From assembly GCA_023457135.1 (NCBI GenBank), contig JAEWMO010000068.1, positions 1-14,615 of the forward strand: a stretch of 14,615 nt of DNA. Direction: 5' to 3'. A program made the position numbers and the translations under genes. Shown here one piece after another: positions 1-7,445 of this stretch (positions are counted from its first letter, which is position 1; every line of letters starts with the position of its first letter). A model generated the notes under the pieces. It had not been told where the DNA came from. It saw only the letters and a program-made list of their open reading frames with translations, and made no database searches. The stretch is from Methanobacteriota archaeon (GTDB lineage Archaea; Halobacteriota; Methanomicrobia; Methanomicrobiales; Methanoculleaceae).

Positions 1-15
1 CCCCTTTTCTGCCTC

Positions 16-714
16 TCACCTCGCCTGTGAACGTGACTGGATCCTCGGCGCAAGAAGCGGCCAGAGCCATTCGACAAACTCGCGGATATTCTTCGTCTGG
101 ATAAAGACCTCGCCCGGTCCGTTGATCCTTGTCACGAGCCCTTCCCCGCTGAGCAATGTACCCTTCACCCCCCCGAACTCCTCGACACGGTAGGTACAGG
201 TATCGCTGAAGGCCACCAGGTAGTTGTCGACGACAAGGCTCTCCCCCGCACCGAGGGTATGCCGGTCTATCGCCCCGAACGTGTTGATGAACATCTCCCC
301 GTTACCTGTTGCCCGGATCATGAAGATACCCTGGCCGAAGAGCCCTTTTGTAAATCCTTCCCACTTCACATCCAGATCGATGCCCTGGGTCGATGCAATG
401 TATCCTGCTTTCTGGACGATGTATCCGTGATCGGGAGATATCTGCAGCCGCTCAATATCCCCGATCGGTGCGGAGACGAATGCCGCCCGCCCTGCACCCC
501 TGCCTGCGATATAATCGTTGACAAAAAACGACTGCCCTCCGAAGAGCGCCACCCCAAGTGTAGCCAGGAATCCCCGCTCTCTCATGCGGGTCTTCACCTG
601 GATGTTCGTATCCATGTACGTCATCGATCCGGCTTCGGCGGTAATCGACTCGCCCTGCGAAAGATGTACGAGCAGCATCGAATACGAGGGTTGATACTTG
701 ATTTCGTACTCCAT
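16..714 (-). CDS. AIM24 / TIGR00266 family protein
   Basis: The 232-residue product resembles the AIM24/TIGR00266 family: compact beta-rich proteins found in bacteria, archaea and mitochondria whose biochemical role is not settled. Visible family features are the N-terminal EYEIKYQPSYSMLLVHL strand, GESITAEAGSM (21-31), the glycine-rich ATLGVALFGGQSFF (51-64), the repeat-like GFTKGLFGQGIFMIRATGNG (120-139), VVDNYLVAFSDT (161-172) and a C-terminal SGEGLVTRINGPGEVFIQT (189-207). I see no signal peptide or membrane helix. The frame is open to 1017, but I chose the ATG at 714: it begins exactly where family similarity begins, a GGAGGAG ribosome site lies about 4 bases upstream, and a TATA-like box lies further up. 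The extra N-terminal residues of the longer frame look unlike protein. The gene stands alone, about 400 bases after the NYN gene. The family call is firm; no function is claimed. Confidence 0.85.
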   Translation of the reverse strand: MEYEIKYQPSYSMLLVHLSQGESITAEAGSMTYMDTNIQVKTRMRERGFLATLGVALFGGQSFFVNDYIAGRGAGRAAFVSAPIGDIERLQISPDHGYIVQKAGYIASTQGIDLDVKWEGFTKGLFGQGIFMIRATGNGEMFINTFGAIDRHTLGAGESLVVDNYLVAFSDTCTYRVEEFGGVKGTLLSGEGLVTRINGPGEVFIQTKNIREFVEWLWPLLAPRIQSRSQAR

Positions 715-768
715 TCTCTCCTCCAACTGCCTGGTGGACAGTGGAGGCGTGGTATACATAAAAGTGGT

Positions 769-781
769 CTTATAGATTTCG
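769..781 (-). promoter_or_regulatory. Candidate TATA box of the AIM24 gene
   Basis: On the minus strand the sequence CGAAATCTATAAG lies about 60 bases before the ATG at 714. An archaeal start site about 26 bases downstream would give a 5' leader of about 30 bases that contains the GGAGGAG ribosome site. The match to a BRE/TATA is fair but was made by eye. Confidence 0.35.
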
Positions 782-1077
782 AGAAACCGGCTTTCCTGCA
801 CTACAACGTCTGATTTTACAATCGCGGCCCGGTTCAGGTACCGGTCTGCACCTGTACCCGGGTCCGGATACAGCGGGATCGCATCATTACGAACCCGCTT
901 ATCGTTCGGCCCTGGATTCTCCAGCCTCCGGAGAAACGAACTCCTGCCAGGGCAGATCTGAAGTCGATATGAGCAAGGCGGCATGCAACCGCGTCCGCGA
1001 GGACGACACGGTATCAAGGAGCGTATGCCATGTGAGGAGCGTCAGAAGGCGGTCGGAATTTTGCCGCTGTAGCATCG
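782..1077. other. Intergenic stretch with no supported gene
   Basis: About 300 bases between the AIM24 promoter and the end of the NYN gene. Open frames run through it, including an upstream extension of the AIM24 frame to 1017, but they are rich in Arg, Pro and Cys, lack a good ribosome site and show no recognisable motif. It could be decayed coding sequence or plain spacer. I see no tRNA-like fold, repeat array or mobile-element end. Confidence 0.4.
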
Positions 1078-1079
1078 AT

Positions 1080-1106
1080 AAAAAGAGGGTCAATACACCG
1101 GGTGTA
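1080..1106 (-). terminator. Candidate terminator after the NYN gene
   Basis: Just past the TAA of the NYN gene (1114-1116) a short perfect inverted repeat, TACAC-CGG-GTGTA on the plus strand (1094-1106), is followed in the minus direction by CTCTTTTTATC. Archaeal termination depends mainly on the T-run; the hairpin is short, so this is a moderate call. Confidence 0.4.
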
Positions 1107-1113
1107 GCAGGGA

Positions 1114-1644
1114 TTAACTCCGCTGAACGCTTTCAAAGAAGGATTTGGTCATCTCATGTCTCTCATCGACTGCTGAAAGCAACTCATTATGGACAGACTT
1201 TTTCGAGTAATAGAGGGTCGTGATCACCCCGGCATCCTTTGCCGCCTCAATTGCCGGAACAAAATCGCTGTCACCTGTAACAATGATTGCGTGACCAATC
1301 TGGTGAGACCAACTCAGCCGCACCAGTTCCACAGCCATGAGGATGTCGACCTTTTTCTGTCCAAACGAACCATCACGGTTCTTACTGAGTTTACCAAACC
1401 TCATCTGAAACCGGGGCAGGCTCTCGATGATGTCCCGGAACTTGCAGTAGTTTCCATAACGGATTCTCTCATCCCCGGTAGGTGGTTCACTCTGGTAGGG
1501 CATGCAATCGTAGAAGTAGGTGCGCAACCTCTCTCTGTCACCGCAGACAGTTTTACAGAACTCTCCAAAATCAATCCTCATACCGTTGGGGACAACTTTG
1601 GATAAATATCCATTATCGATGAAAACAGCAGCCCGGTGTATCAT
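1114..1644 (-). CDS. NYN-domain (LabA/DUF88-like, PIN-fold) putative ribonuclease
   Basis: The 176-residue protein fills a single NYN domain, a PIN-like fold that in characterised members binds divalent metal and cleaves RNA. The acidic motifs sit where expected: AVFIDNGYL (6-14, D10), GQKKVDILMAVELV (95-108, D100) and IVTGDSDFVPAIEAA (121-135, D125 and D127). The 'FGKL' and 'GSFGQKKVD' segments are typical of the LabA-like branch. No extra domain follows, so any RNA specificity must come from the core or a partner. The start at 1644 begins at the first beta strand; there is no clear ribosome site, so a leaderless or very short leader is possible. Base composition is visibly less GC-rich than the metabolic genes to the right, which may mean transfer or weak codon selection. 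It follows tRNA-Leu on the same strand, with a strong hairpin between. The family is firm; the target is unknown. Confidence 0.85.
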   Translation of the reverse strand: MIHRAAVFIDNGYLSKVVPNGMRIDFGEFCKTVCGDRERLRTYFYDCMPYQSEPPTGDERIRYGNYCKFRDIIESLPRFQMRFGKLSKNRDGSFGQKKVDILMAVELVRLSWSHQIGHAIIVTGDSDFVPAIEAAKDAGVITTLYYSKKSVHNELLSAVDERHEMTKSFFESVQRS

Positions 1645-1675
1645 AAATCATTAAAGGGCAATTTAGAAGAAGAAA

Positions 1676-1700
1676 CTACCGTCCCACAGCGGAACGGTAG
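1676..1700 (-). terminator. Hairpin with pyrimidine tail between tRNA-Leu and the NYN gene
   Basis: CTACCGT (1676-1682) and ACGGTAG (1694-1700) form a perfect 7-bp stem around an 11-base loop in which two further G-C pairs are possible. In the minus direction it is followed by TTTCTTCTTCT. It could end transcription from tRNA-Leu or act in the leader of the NYN mRNA. Which one cannot be told from sequence. Confidence 0.4.
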
Positions 1701-1766
1701 CGCGTATAACAGGTACACATTACGCCCTATGCTATAAGAGATTTTCGCTCCCTTATGAGGACAAAA

Positions 1767-1851
1767 TGCGAGGGATGGGATTCGAACCCATGGACCCCTG
1801 CGGGAGTGGATCTTAAGTCCACCGCCTTTGGCCGGGCTTGGCTACCCTCGC
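1767..1851 (-). tRNA. tRNA-Leu, anticodon TAA
   Basis: An 85-base type II tRNA folds cleanly on the minus strand: acceptor stem GCGAGGG/CCCTCGC with discriminator A, D-arm GCC...GGC, anticodon arm GTGGA-CTTAAGA-TCCAC giving anticodon TAA (1815-1813), a long variable arm (TCCC-GCA-GGGG) typical of leucine and serine tRNAs, and T-arm ATGGG-TTCGAAT-CCCAT. There is no intron and CCA is not encoded; a TTTT run follows the 3' end at 1766-1763. A TATA-like TTAATA at 1891-1885 would place the start site about 11 bases before the mature 5' end, to be trimmed by RNase P. Confidence 0.96.
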
Positions 1852-1973
1852 TCGAAGAGATCCTATACCTATTGTCGATTGCAGGTATTAAGTCCGACGC
1901 CCGGCAACGGTCACGGCGGGGAGGGGGAGAGTGGCCGGTCTCTGCCGCGGCCGGCCGGCCGAACGTGCCGGGG

Positions 1974-1988
1974 CCAAAAGGTATTTCG
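1974..1988 (+). promoter_or_regulatory. Candidate promoter of the cupin gene
   Basis: The A/T-rich CCAAAAGGTATTTCG stands out in a very GC-rich surround, about 50 bases before the cupin ATG. A start site near 2010 would give a leader of about 22 bases carrying the GGAGG ribosome site at 2023-2027. It was judged by eye only. Confidence 0.3.
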
Positions 1989-2032
1989 AACCGGGCGGTA
2001 TCTTCACCCAACCTGGAAGACTGGAGGCCACC

Positions 2033-2500
2033 ATGGAGACCGATCGTACCCCGCAGGGCAACGGGCCCGAGGTGCCCTACTGGCACGTCTGGACCGACGA
2101 GAAGGGCGTGAGCCGCCAGGACCGCTGCCGGCTGACCGATTTCGAGTTCGCGAGCGTATCGGAGGGTGCGGCCCCGTCGTGGATCGAGCGGCTGAAGACC
2201 CCGGCCGCCCGCGTCGTCGTCCTCGTCCTCCCCGCGGGCTGGGTGGGGGAGTGGCACGAGAACCCGGAACCGCAGTGGATCGTCCCCCTCTCGGGCCGCT
2301 GGTTCGTCGAGACGATGGATGGCACCCGCGTGGAGATGGGGCCGGGCGAACTCTCGTTCGGCAACGACCAGCATACCCGGCCCGACGGAGCGGGGCGCAG
2401 GGGCCACCGGTCGGGGACGGTGGGCGACGAACCGGCGGTGCTGATGCTCGTGCAGGTCAGGGAGGGGCCGGCTCCCAGCAGCCCCTGCCGGCCGGAGTAA
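2033..2500 (+). CDS. Small single-domain cupin protein
   Basis: The 155-residue product looks like a single conserved cupin barrel. The first half-motif is GEWHENPEPQWIVPLSGRW (72-90), with H75 and E76 as possible metal ligands and Q81 near the usual Glu position; the second is MGPGELSFGNDQHTRPDGAG (102-121) with H114, followed by H125. The 'HENPEPQWIVPLSGRW...METGDG'-like pattern recalls cupins annotated only as hypothetical, so substrate and metal cannot be named. The ATG at 2033 was chosen because GGAGG lies 5 bases upstream and the frame before it is low-complexity, although it stays open to 1931. The TAA stop is 19 bases before the next gene, on the same strand, so the two are probably co-transcribed. 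Confidence 0.75.
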   Translation: METDRTPQGNGPEVPYWHVWTDEKGVSRQDRCRLTDFEFASVSEGAAPSWIERLKTPAARVVVLVLPAGWVGEWHENPEPQWIVPLSGRWFVETMDGTRVEMGPGELSFGNDQHTRPDGAGRRGHRSGTVGDEPAVLMLVQVREGPAPSSPCRPE

Positions 2501-2519
2501 CAGGATACGGGACAGACCG

Positions 2520-3155
2520 ATGACAGAAACCAGAACCCGTCTTGCGGCGCTCTCGCTCGCGATTGCCGGCGCCTGCTTCCTCGCGTATCCCGCGATCCGG
2601 CCCTACACCGACGAGACAACTCTCGCCGGCGCCGAAGCCTTCGCCTCCCCCGCCTGGATCTTCTCGCACTCGCTCGCTATGGTGGGGTTCATCCTTCTCG
2701 TGCTCGGGCTGCTCGGCCTCTACGGCCGCCTCCGCGAAACGAGGGCCGAATCGTTGGCCATCACGGCGCTCGTCCTGACCTGGACCGGCGTCGGGCTGAT
2801 CCTCCCCTACTACGGGGCGGAGACCTTCGCGCTCGCCGCCGTGGGCGAAGAAGCCCTCCGGCAGAACAGCGCCGGCCTGCTTGTTGCGCTCTCGGACGCG
2901 ATCCGGTTCGGGGAGGGCGTCTGGCTCTTCGGGGCCGGCCTCCTCGCCCTTGCGGCCGGCGCGATCCTCTTCGGGGCTGCAATCTGGCGGTCGGGTGTCC
3001 TTGCCCGGTGGAGCGGCATCCCGCTCGCGCTCGGTTTTGCGCTCTTCCTCCCGCAGTTCTTCACGCCTCCGGCGGTCCGCATCGCCCACGGGCTGCTCGT
3101 CGCGATCGGGTGCTGGCTCGTGGCGTGGAGCATGGTATCCGGAAGAAAGGATTGA
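2520..3155 (+). CDS. Six-helix integral membrane protein of unknown function
   Basis: This 211-residue protein is almost entirely hydrophobic, with predicted helices near 8-25, 47-68, 78-96, 130-156, 163-182 and 187-206. The N-terminus is cytosol-like (MTETRTR) and the C-terminus ends in SGRKD. I see no transporter signature, heme ligand pair or catalytic motif. The layout recalls DUF998/DUF4386-type small membrane proteins, but I cannot place it in a named family. Only weak ribosome-site character (GGGAC) precedes the ATG, which suits translation coupled to the cupin gene 19 bases upstream. Its TGA is separated by only 5 bases from the stop of the convergent aminotransferase, so the 3' ends of the two transcripts must overlap or end inside coding sequence. 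Confidence 0.75.
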   Translation: MTETRTRLAALSLAIAGACFLAYPAIRPYTDETTLAGAEAFASPAWIFSHSLAMVGFILLVLGLLGLYGRLRETRAESLAITALVLTWTGVGLILPYYGAETFALAAVGEEALRQNSAGLLVALSDAIRFGEGVWLFGAGLLALAAGAILFGAAIWRSGVLARWSGIPLALGFALFLPQFFTPPAVRIAHGLLVAIGCWLVAWSMVSGRKD

Positions 3156-3160
3156 GACGA

Positions 3161-4339
3161 TCAGGCCAGCCGGCGCATCACCCGCGCCAGCCGGTGCATC
3201 CCTTCCGTGATCTCCTCCTCGCCGGCCGCCGAGAAGTTCAGGCGGATCGTGTCCTCCCCGCCGCCGTTGACGTAGAACGGCGTGCCGGGGAGGACCGCGA
3301 CCCCCTCGCTGACGCCCTCGCGGAAGACCTCCATCGACGAGACCCCGGCGGGGAGGACCGCGGTCATGAACATCCCGCCCTCCGGGGTGGTGTGGGTCAT
3401 CCCCGGCGGCATCAGGTCGTCGAGGAGATCGCACATCAGCCGGCAGTGCCTCCCGTAGACCGCCGAGACCCGGGCAACGTGGGCGTCGAGGTCGTGGGTC
3501 GAGAGGTAGCGGTGGAGGATCACCTGGCAGAGGAAGTTCGAGTGGAGGTCGGCAGCCTGCTTGGCGACGTTGAACTCGCGGAGGACCGGGGCCGGGGCGT
3601 ACAGCCAGCCGATCCGCATGCCGGGGGCGACGATCTTCGAGAACGACCCCGAGATCACCGTCTGGTCGGGGAGGTAGCGCTTCACCGGCAGCCGCGGCTG
3701 CCCGTCAAAGAAGAGCTCACCGAAGGCGTCGTCCTCGTAAAAGATCGTCCCCGTCCCGTCGAGAATCTCCGCGACGCCCCGCCGCTTCTCCTGCGAGTAG
3801 GTCGTCCCCGACGGGTTCTGCGAGTTCGGGATGCCGTAGAAGAACTTCGGCGCGTGTTCCCGGACGAGCGATGCAAACGCCTCAAGGTCCGGCCCGTCCT
3901 CCTCCAGGGGGACCGCGTGAACGACCGGCTCGTAGAGGGAGAAGGCCTCGATGGCTCCGAGGTAGCCGGGCCGCTCCATCCCGACGGCGTCGCCGGGGTC
4001 GAGGAAGATCTTCGCGACGAGGTCCAGGCACTGCTGGGAACCGTTCACGATCTGGATCTCCTCGGGCGTTGCCGAAAGATCGAGCCTTTGCCGGTAACGG
4101 TCGGCGATGAACTCCCGGAGCGGCAGGTAGCCGTCCGTCGTCGTGTACTGGAGCGCCGTCCGCCCCTCGTCGGCAAAGACCTCGCGGGCAGCCTCCCGGA
4201 TACCCTCGACGTCGATATAGGCCGAGCCCGGCAGGCCTCCTGCAAACGATATCACTCCGGGGACCGCCGAGACCCGGAAGAGCTCTGCAAGAAACGACTC
4301 CGGGACACGCCCCATCCGACCAGCGAACCGGTAGTTCAT
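3161..4339 (-). CDS. PLP-dependent aminotransferase, fold type I (class I/II)
   Basis: The 392-residue enzyme is full length for the aspartate-aminotransferase superfamily, in the branch that includes 2-aminoadipate (LysN-like), aromatic and MocR-type catalytic domains. Visible signatures: ISFAGGLPG (30-38), TDGYLPLREFIADRY (68-82), IVNGSQQCLDLVAKIFLDPG (97-116), the cofactor-binding NPSG (N175), YEDDAF (201-206), the Schiff-base lysine in SGSFSKIVAPGMRIGW (K235), and the substrate carboxylate-binding arginine in IRLNFS (R366). The frame is open to 4402, but family members begin with a short M-x-Y-x-FAxRM segment, matching the ATG at 4339; no clear ribosome site precedes it. It lies 40 bases after the DUF2070 gene on the same strand. 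The reaction class is firm, but the amino acid cannot be read from sequence. Confidence 0.9.
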   Translation of the reverse strand: MNYRFAGRMGRVPESFLAELFRVSAVPGVISFAGGLPGSAYIDVEGIREAAREVFADEGRTALQYTTTDGYLPLREFIADRYRQRLDLSATPEEIQIVNGSQQCLDLVAKIFLDPGDAVGMERPGYLGAIEAFSLYEPVVHAVPLEEDGPDLEAFASLVREHAPKFFYGIPNSQNPSGTTYSQEKRRGVAEILDGTGTIFYEDDAFGELFFDGQPRLPVKRYLPDQTVISGSFSKIVAPGMRIGWLYAPAPVLREFNVAKQAADLHSNFLCQVILHRYLSTHDLDAHVARVSAVYGRHCRLMCDLLDDLMPPGMTHTTPEGGMFMTAVLPAGVSSMEVFREGVSEGVAVLPGTPFYVNGGGEDTIRLNFSAAGEEEITEGMHRLARVMRRLA

Positions 4340-4379
4340 GATAGATATAGGGCGTGCGAAAAGAAAAATGCCGGTCCCC

Positions 4380-6119
4380 CTACTGCAGCAGCAGGTAGGC
4401 AAAGACCGAGAGCAGGAACGCGAGGATCAGTATCATCAGGCTCAGCGGGGCGATGAACGCGAGCATCGCGTTGACGGTGCTCGCAAGCTGCGAGACCCGC
4501 TGCGACCCGAAGACCGTGATCCCCTCGCACGAGGCCGTCGCCGAACCCACCCGGGCCGGCGCGAGGTCGGCGACGGCTTCCCTGACCGCCTGCTCGATGT
4601 AGGGGATGATCTCCTCGGCCGGAACCATGTAGCCGACCGGATTCTTCCCGCTGATCGTGTTCACCGTGTGGGTATCGGTGGTCATGATCTCGCCCTCGTC
4701 GACGTAGGCGAGCACCACGGGGAGCAGGCGCTCCCGGACGCCCTCGGCCATATTGTTCCCGTCGACCAGAACGTAGGCCGTCCGCTTGCCGCCGACCTCC
4801 GTCGCCATCACCTGCACCCCGAGCGACCCGAACCCCTGCTCGCGGGTGAACGGGACCCGGACATGCGAGACACCGACGGCGAGGGGCTCGTGCGGGAGGT
4901 CCCGGACGGCGGCAAAGCCCTCGCGGGCGGCGGCGATATACTCCGTCGCGATCTTCGTCGCCGGGAGGACCGGGGACCCCACGCTCGTCATGCAGTTGTG
5001 GGCGTCGACGAACGCAACCTCCGAGAAGGCGCACCGCCCCTCGGCCATGATAGCCATCCCGATCGAGTAGTCGAGGTCCTCCGTCCGTTCCGGCGACCGG
5101 GTGCTCACCATCAGGAGAGCGTTCCCGAACCGCTGGCAGAGGATCGAGACCGAGCCCGCCGCAACCCGGACGGGACGGCTCGCGGTGGCGGAGAAGGCGA
5201 GCCCCTCCCTCGACGCCTCGACGGCGCGGGCAATCTTTCCAATCTCGCTCTCCGAGACCAGGTTGAAGTCGTGGGTGGCGCAGCCGTGGGCGACCAGCGT
5301 CTCCTCGGGGAAGGTGTCATGGAGGATCCGGGGGAGATTGCCGCCCCCGACGTCGCCCATCGGGCCGGGGTGGACGTTCGGGACCGTGAAGAGGACGTCT
5401 CTGCCGGTCTCGCGGGAGAAGAAGAGCGAGACCTCCGGAACGTAGACCTCCTCGCCGATCTCGCGGAAGAAGTCCTCCATGTTCTTTGAGCCGTCGGTCA
5501 GGTGGGCGATGAAGGTGTTGAGGAAGTTGAGCCCGCTGATCTGGAACGCACGCTTCAGCGGCCGCTCGATGAGCCAGATCAGGAAGACGAAGACCATCCC
5601 GAAGACCACCTGGAGGAGGAGCGCGTAGGGGACGAACCCCGGCGAGAAGAACCAGGCGCCGACCACCACGCCGGCGGCTCCCTGGAGAAACGCCGGGAGC
5701 ATCATCCGGTTGACCCGGTAGTCTGCGACGGCCGTCAGAACCAGCAGCCGGAGCCCCGAGACCAGGCCGAGGGCTATCGCGTAGAGGGCGGGGAAGAGCT
5801 CCCGGCCGAAGACGAGCGTCGGCGAGATGCTCATGATCACCGCAAGGACCGTGCAGGCCAGGGCGAGCAGCGCCGAACGGTTCCAGGTGATCTGCCGGCC
5901 GAAGGCCTGCACCAGCGGCACGGTCAGCAGGAGAGCGACCAGCGCCGGGACCGTGAAGCCAAGGCTGCCGAGCAGGAAGAACTCGTGCCCTACCCGGTAG
6001 GTGGCGGCGTCGATGGCAAGACCGAGCACAACAATGAGCGCAAGCGAGCGCGGCCAGGACGGAGCAGAGAAGATATAGCGGGTCAACCGCTCGACACGCA
6101 CGTCGGGGCCGGAGTCCAT
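4380..6119 (-). CDS. DUF2070 family membrane protein
   Basis: The 579-residue product matches the archaeal DUF2070 family, whose role is unknown. Six hydrophobic helices lie in the N-terminal third (about 24-40, 46-70, 84-102, 107-130, 140-158, 164-184), then a soluble domain of about 350 residues (190-545), then a C-terminal helix (548-578). The soluble part carries the family hallmark VPNVHPGPMGDVGGGNLP (246-263), followed by AHGCATHDFN (277-286), FVDAHNCMT (370-378) and TTDTHTVNT (480-488). H250, H278, H283, D372, H374, D482 and H484 look like a possible metal site, which is my inference. The ATG at 6119 lacks a strong ribosome site. It heads a likely two-gene unit with the aminotransferase 40 bases downstream. 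Confidence 0.9.
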   Translation of the reverse strand: MDSGPDVRVERLTRYIFSAPSWPRSLALIVVLGLAIDAATYRVGHEFFLLGSLGFTVPALVALLLTVPLVQAFGRQITWNRSALLALACTVLAVIMSISPTLVFGRELFPALYAIALGLVSGLRLLVLTAVADYRVNRMMLPAFLQGAAGVVVGAWFFSPGFVPYALLLQVVFGMVFVFLIWLIERPLKRAFQISGLNFLNTFIAHLTDGSKNMEDFFREIGEEVYVPEVSLFFSRETGRDVLFTVPNVHPGPMGDVGGGNLPRILHDTFPEETLVAHGCATHDFNLVSESEIGKIARAVEASREGLAFSATASRPVRVAAGSVSILCQRFGNALLMVSTRSPERTEDLDYSIGMAIMAEGRCAFSEVAFVDAHNCMTSVGSPVLPATKIATEYIAAAREGFAAVRDLPHEPLAVGVSHVRVPFTREQGFGSLGVQVMATEVGGKRTAYVLVDGNNMAEGVRERLLPVVLAYVDEGEIMTTDTHTVNTISGKNPVGYMVPAEEIIPYIEQAVREAVADLAPARVGSATASCEGITVFGSQRVSQLASTVNAMLAFIAPLSLMILILAFLLSVFAYLLLQ

Positions 6120-6152
6120 CAGGCGCCCCCGGGTTTTAGGCCGGGAGGTGAA

Positions 6153-6190
6153 GCCGGCGTCCTTCTGCCGGCAGACCGCACGTTATACCC
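6153..6190 (-). promoter_or_regulatory. Candidate promoter and leader hairpin of DUF2070
   Basis: In the 77-base gap between the PfkB stop and the DUF2070 start, GGGTATAACG (6190-6181 on minus) is the best TATA-like element. It is followed by an inverted repeat GCCGGC (6153-6158 and 6167-6172) with an 8-base spacer. The hairpin could lie in the leader or help end the upstream PfkB transcript. Confidence 0.3.
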
Positions 6191-6196
6191 CATAAT

Positions 6197-7087
6197 TCAC
6201 AAAATTATTTTCCCGGGCTCGCCAAAGACCTTCCGGTATCGGACGAGCATCCGGTCCCAGTCCGGGAGGTTTGTCTGGGTGCCTGTCTTCTCTACGACGA
6301 AAGAGGAGACGACCGCACCCACGCGGCAGCAGTCGAGCGGGGCATACCCCCTCCGGAGCGCCGTGAGGAACCCGGCCCGGTATCCGTCGCCGGCCCCGGT
6401 GGGGTCGACGGCCTCGACCCGGACGGCCGGGACATGGTGCTCCTCGCCGTCCATGCAGAGGAGGCTCCCCTCCGAGCTGCGGGTCGTGATGACCATCGGG
6501 ACCGAGGCGACGAGCGCCTGGCGCTCGACTCCCAGCATCTCGCACATCCGGTCCATCTCGTGGTTGTTCGAGAAGAGGATGTCGATGTTCGCGAGGATGA
6601 TCTCGAGCTGATCGGGGGTGTAGCGGAGGAGGTCCTGGCCCGGGTCGAAGGAGGCGAACGTGCTCTTCTGGGCGACCCGGACGTTGAAGTCGGGATCGGC
6701 CGTCGCCATGTGGACGAAGTCGAGGGCGGGAGCCTCCATTGCGGAGAACGATGCAGACGCTCCCCACTCAAAGTAGGTCTCCTGGTCGCCCTCGTCGTCG
6801 GTGAAGACGAACGCGGTCGCGGTGCGGGCGTCCTTGACCAGGGTGAAGTCCTGCATGATCCCGAGATTGTGCATCCAGAGATCGTAGTCGCTGCCCGGAA
6901 AGTCCCCGCCGACCGAGGAGACCAGCCGGCACTTCTCGCCGAGCATCGCAATCCCGGCCGCGATGTTCGCTGCCCCGCCGCCGTAGTAGACCTGATGGTC
7001 GGTGATATACGTGGAATTGTGCCTTCCGGGGATCTTCGGCACCCGGAAGAGGTGGTCGATGGCGGTATGCCCGACGACGGCGATCAT
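6197..7087 (-). CDS. PfkB-family carbohydrate/nucleoside kinase
   Basis: The 296-residue protein is a ribokinase-fold (PfkB) sugar or nucleoside kinase. It opens with VVGHTAIDHLFRV (4-16); the first PfkB signature is GGGAANIAAGIAMLG (36-50) and the second is DPTGAGDGYRAGFL (228-241), with D234 as catalytic base and GAGD as the anion hole. NNHE (174-177) is a usual ATP/Mg-side motif. Archaeal members of this size include nucleoside kinases like MJ0406 as well as ADP-ribose-type and sugar kinases, and the substrate cannot be decided here. Its ATG overlaps the TGA of the DUF555 gene by the 4-base ATGA, so translation is probably coupled; GGAG lies just upstream, inside DUF555. It is the last gene of the four-gene operon. 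Confidence 0.9.
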   Translation of the reverse strand: MIAVVGHTAIDHLFRVPKIPGRHNSTYITDHQVYYGGGAANIAAGIAMLGEKCRLVSSVGGDFPGSDYDLWMHNLGIMQDFTLVKDARTATAFVFTDDEGDQETYFEWGASASFSAMEAPALDFVHMATADPDFNVRVAQKSTFASFDPGQDLLRYTPDQLEIILANIDILFSNNHEMDRMCEMLGVERQALVASVPMVITTRSSEGSLLCMDGEEHHVPAVRVEAVDPTGAGDGYRAGFLTALRRGYAPLDCCRVGAVVSSFVVEKTGTQTNLPDWDRMLVRYRKVFGEPGKIIL

Positions 7088-7422
7088 AACTCCTGCACTT
7101 CCTGGACCTTCAGCGGGACGTCGCGCAGCGCTTTGCCGACGACAGACTTCGCGATCCGGGCCGCGTGTTCCCCGGACTCCGCACGGAAGACCTTCATCTG
7201 GAGCACGAGCCCGACGAGGGCGGTGTTCGCCACCACGAGGGCGGTGTCGAGTTCCCCTTCACAGAAGGGGCAGGCGCTCATCCCGGCCTCGATCTCCACG
7301 AACTTCGCCGAGGGGTTGAGCCGTTTTCCCGCCTCGCTGATCGCGATACTCACGGCGTCGTCCAGGGACTTGACATCTTTCAGTATCCACGCTGACTCAA
7401 GCGTAACCAAATAATCCGGCAT
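7084..7422 (-). CDS. DUF555 / UPF0212 family protein
   Basis: The 112-residue product is a clear member of the archaeal DUF555 (UPF0212) family, of unknown function. Conserved blocks visible here are PDYLVTLESAWILKDVKSLDDA (2-23), a Cys pair in MSACPFCEGEL (48-58; C51 and C54), ALVVANTALVGLVLQMKVFRAES (61-83) and EHAARIAKSVVGKALRDVPL (85-104). A single CxxC per chain could be a redox pair or half of a zinc site completed by dimerisation; this is inference. GGAGAG precedes the ATG by 3-4 bases. It lies 23 bases after the nitroreductase stop and overlaps the kinase start, so it sits in the middle of an operon. Confidence 0.9.
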   Translation of the reverse strand: MPDYLVTLESAWILKDVKSLDDAVSIAISEAGKRLNPSAKFVEIEAGMSACPFCEGELDTALVVANTALVGLVLQMKVFRAESGEHAARIAKSVVGKALRDVPLKVQEVQEL

Positions 7423-7445
7423 AATCTCTCCAAGAGTGTTGTATC

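Noticed and set aside
1727..2407. Minus-strand 226-aa frame over tRNA-Leu and the cupin gene
   Set aside because: It overlaps a tRNA and a recognisable cupin and has no motif.
2457..3434. Minus-strand 325-aa frame across the cupin and membrane genes
   Set aside because: It is dominated by Arg, Gly, Glu and Pro and spans two convincing plus-strand genes; there is no ribosome site or family signature.
3008..4456. Very long plus-strand open frame opposite the aminotransferase
   Set aside because: It is an antisense shadow in GC-rich DNA: rich in Arg, Asp, Glu and Pro with no motif, while the minus frame has a complete aminotransferase.
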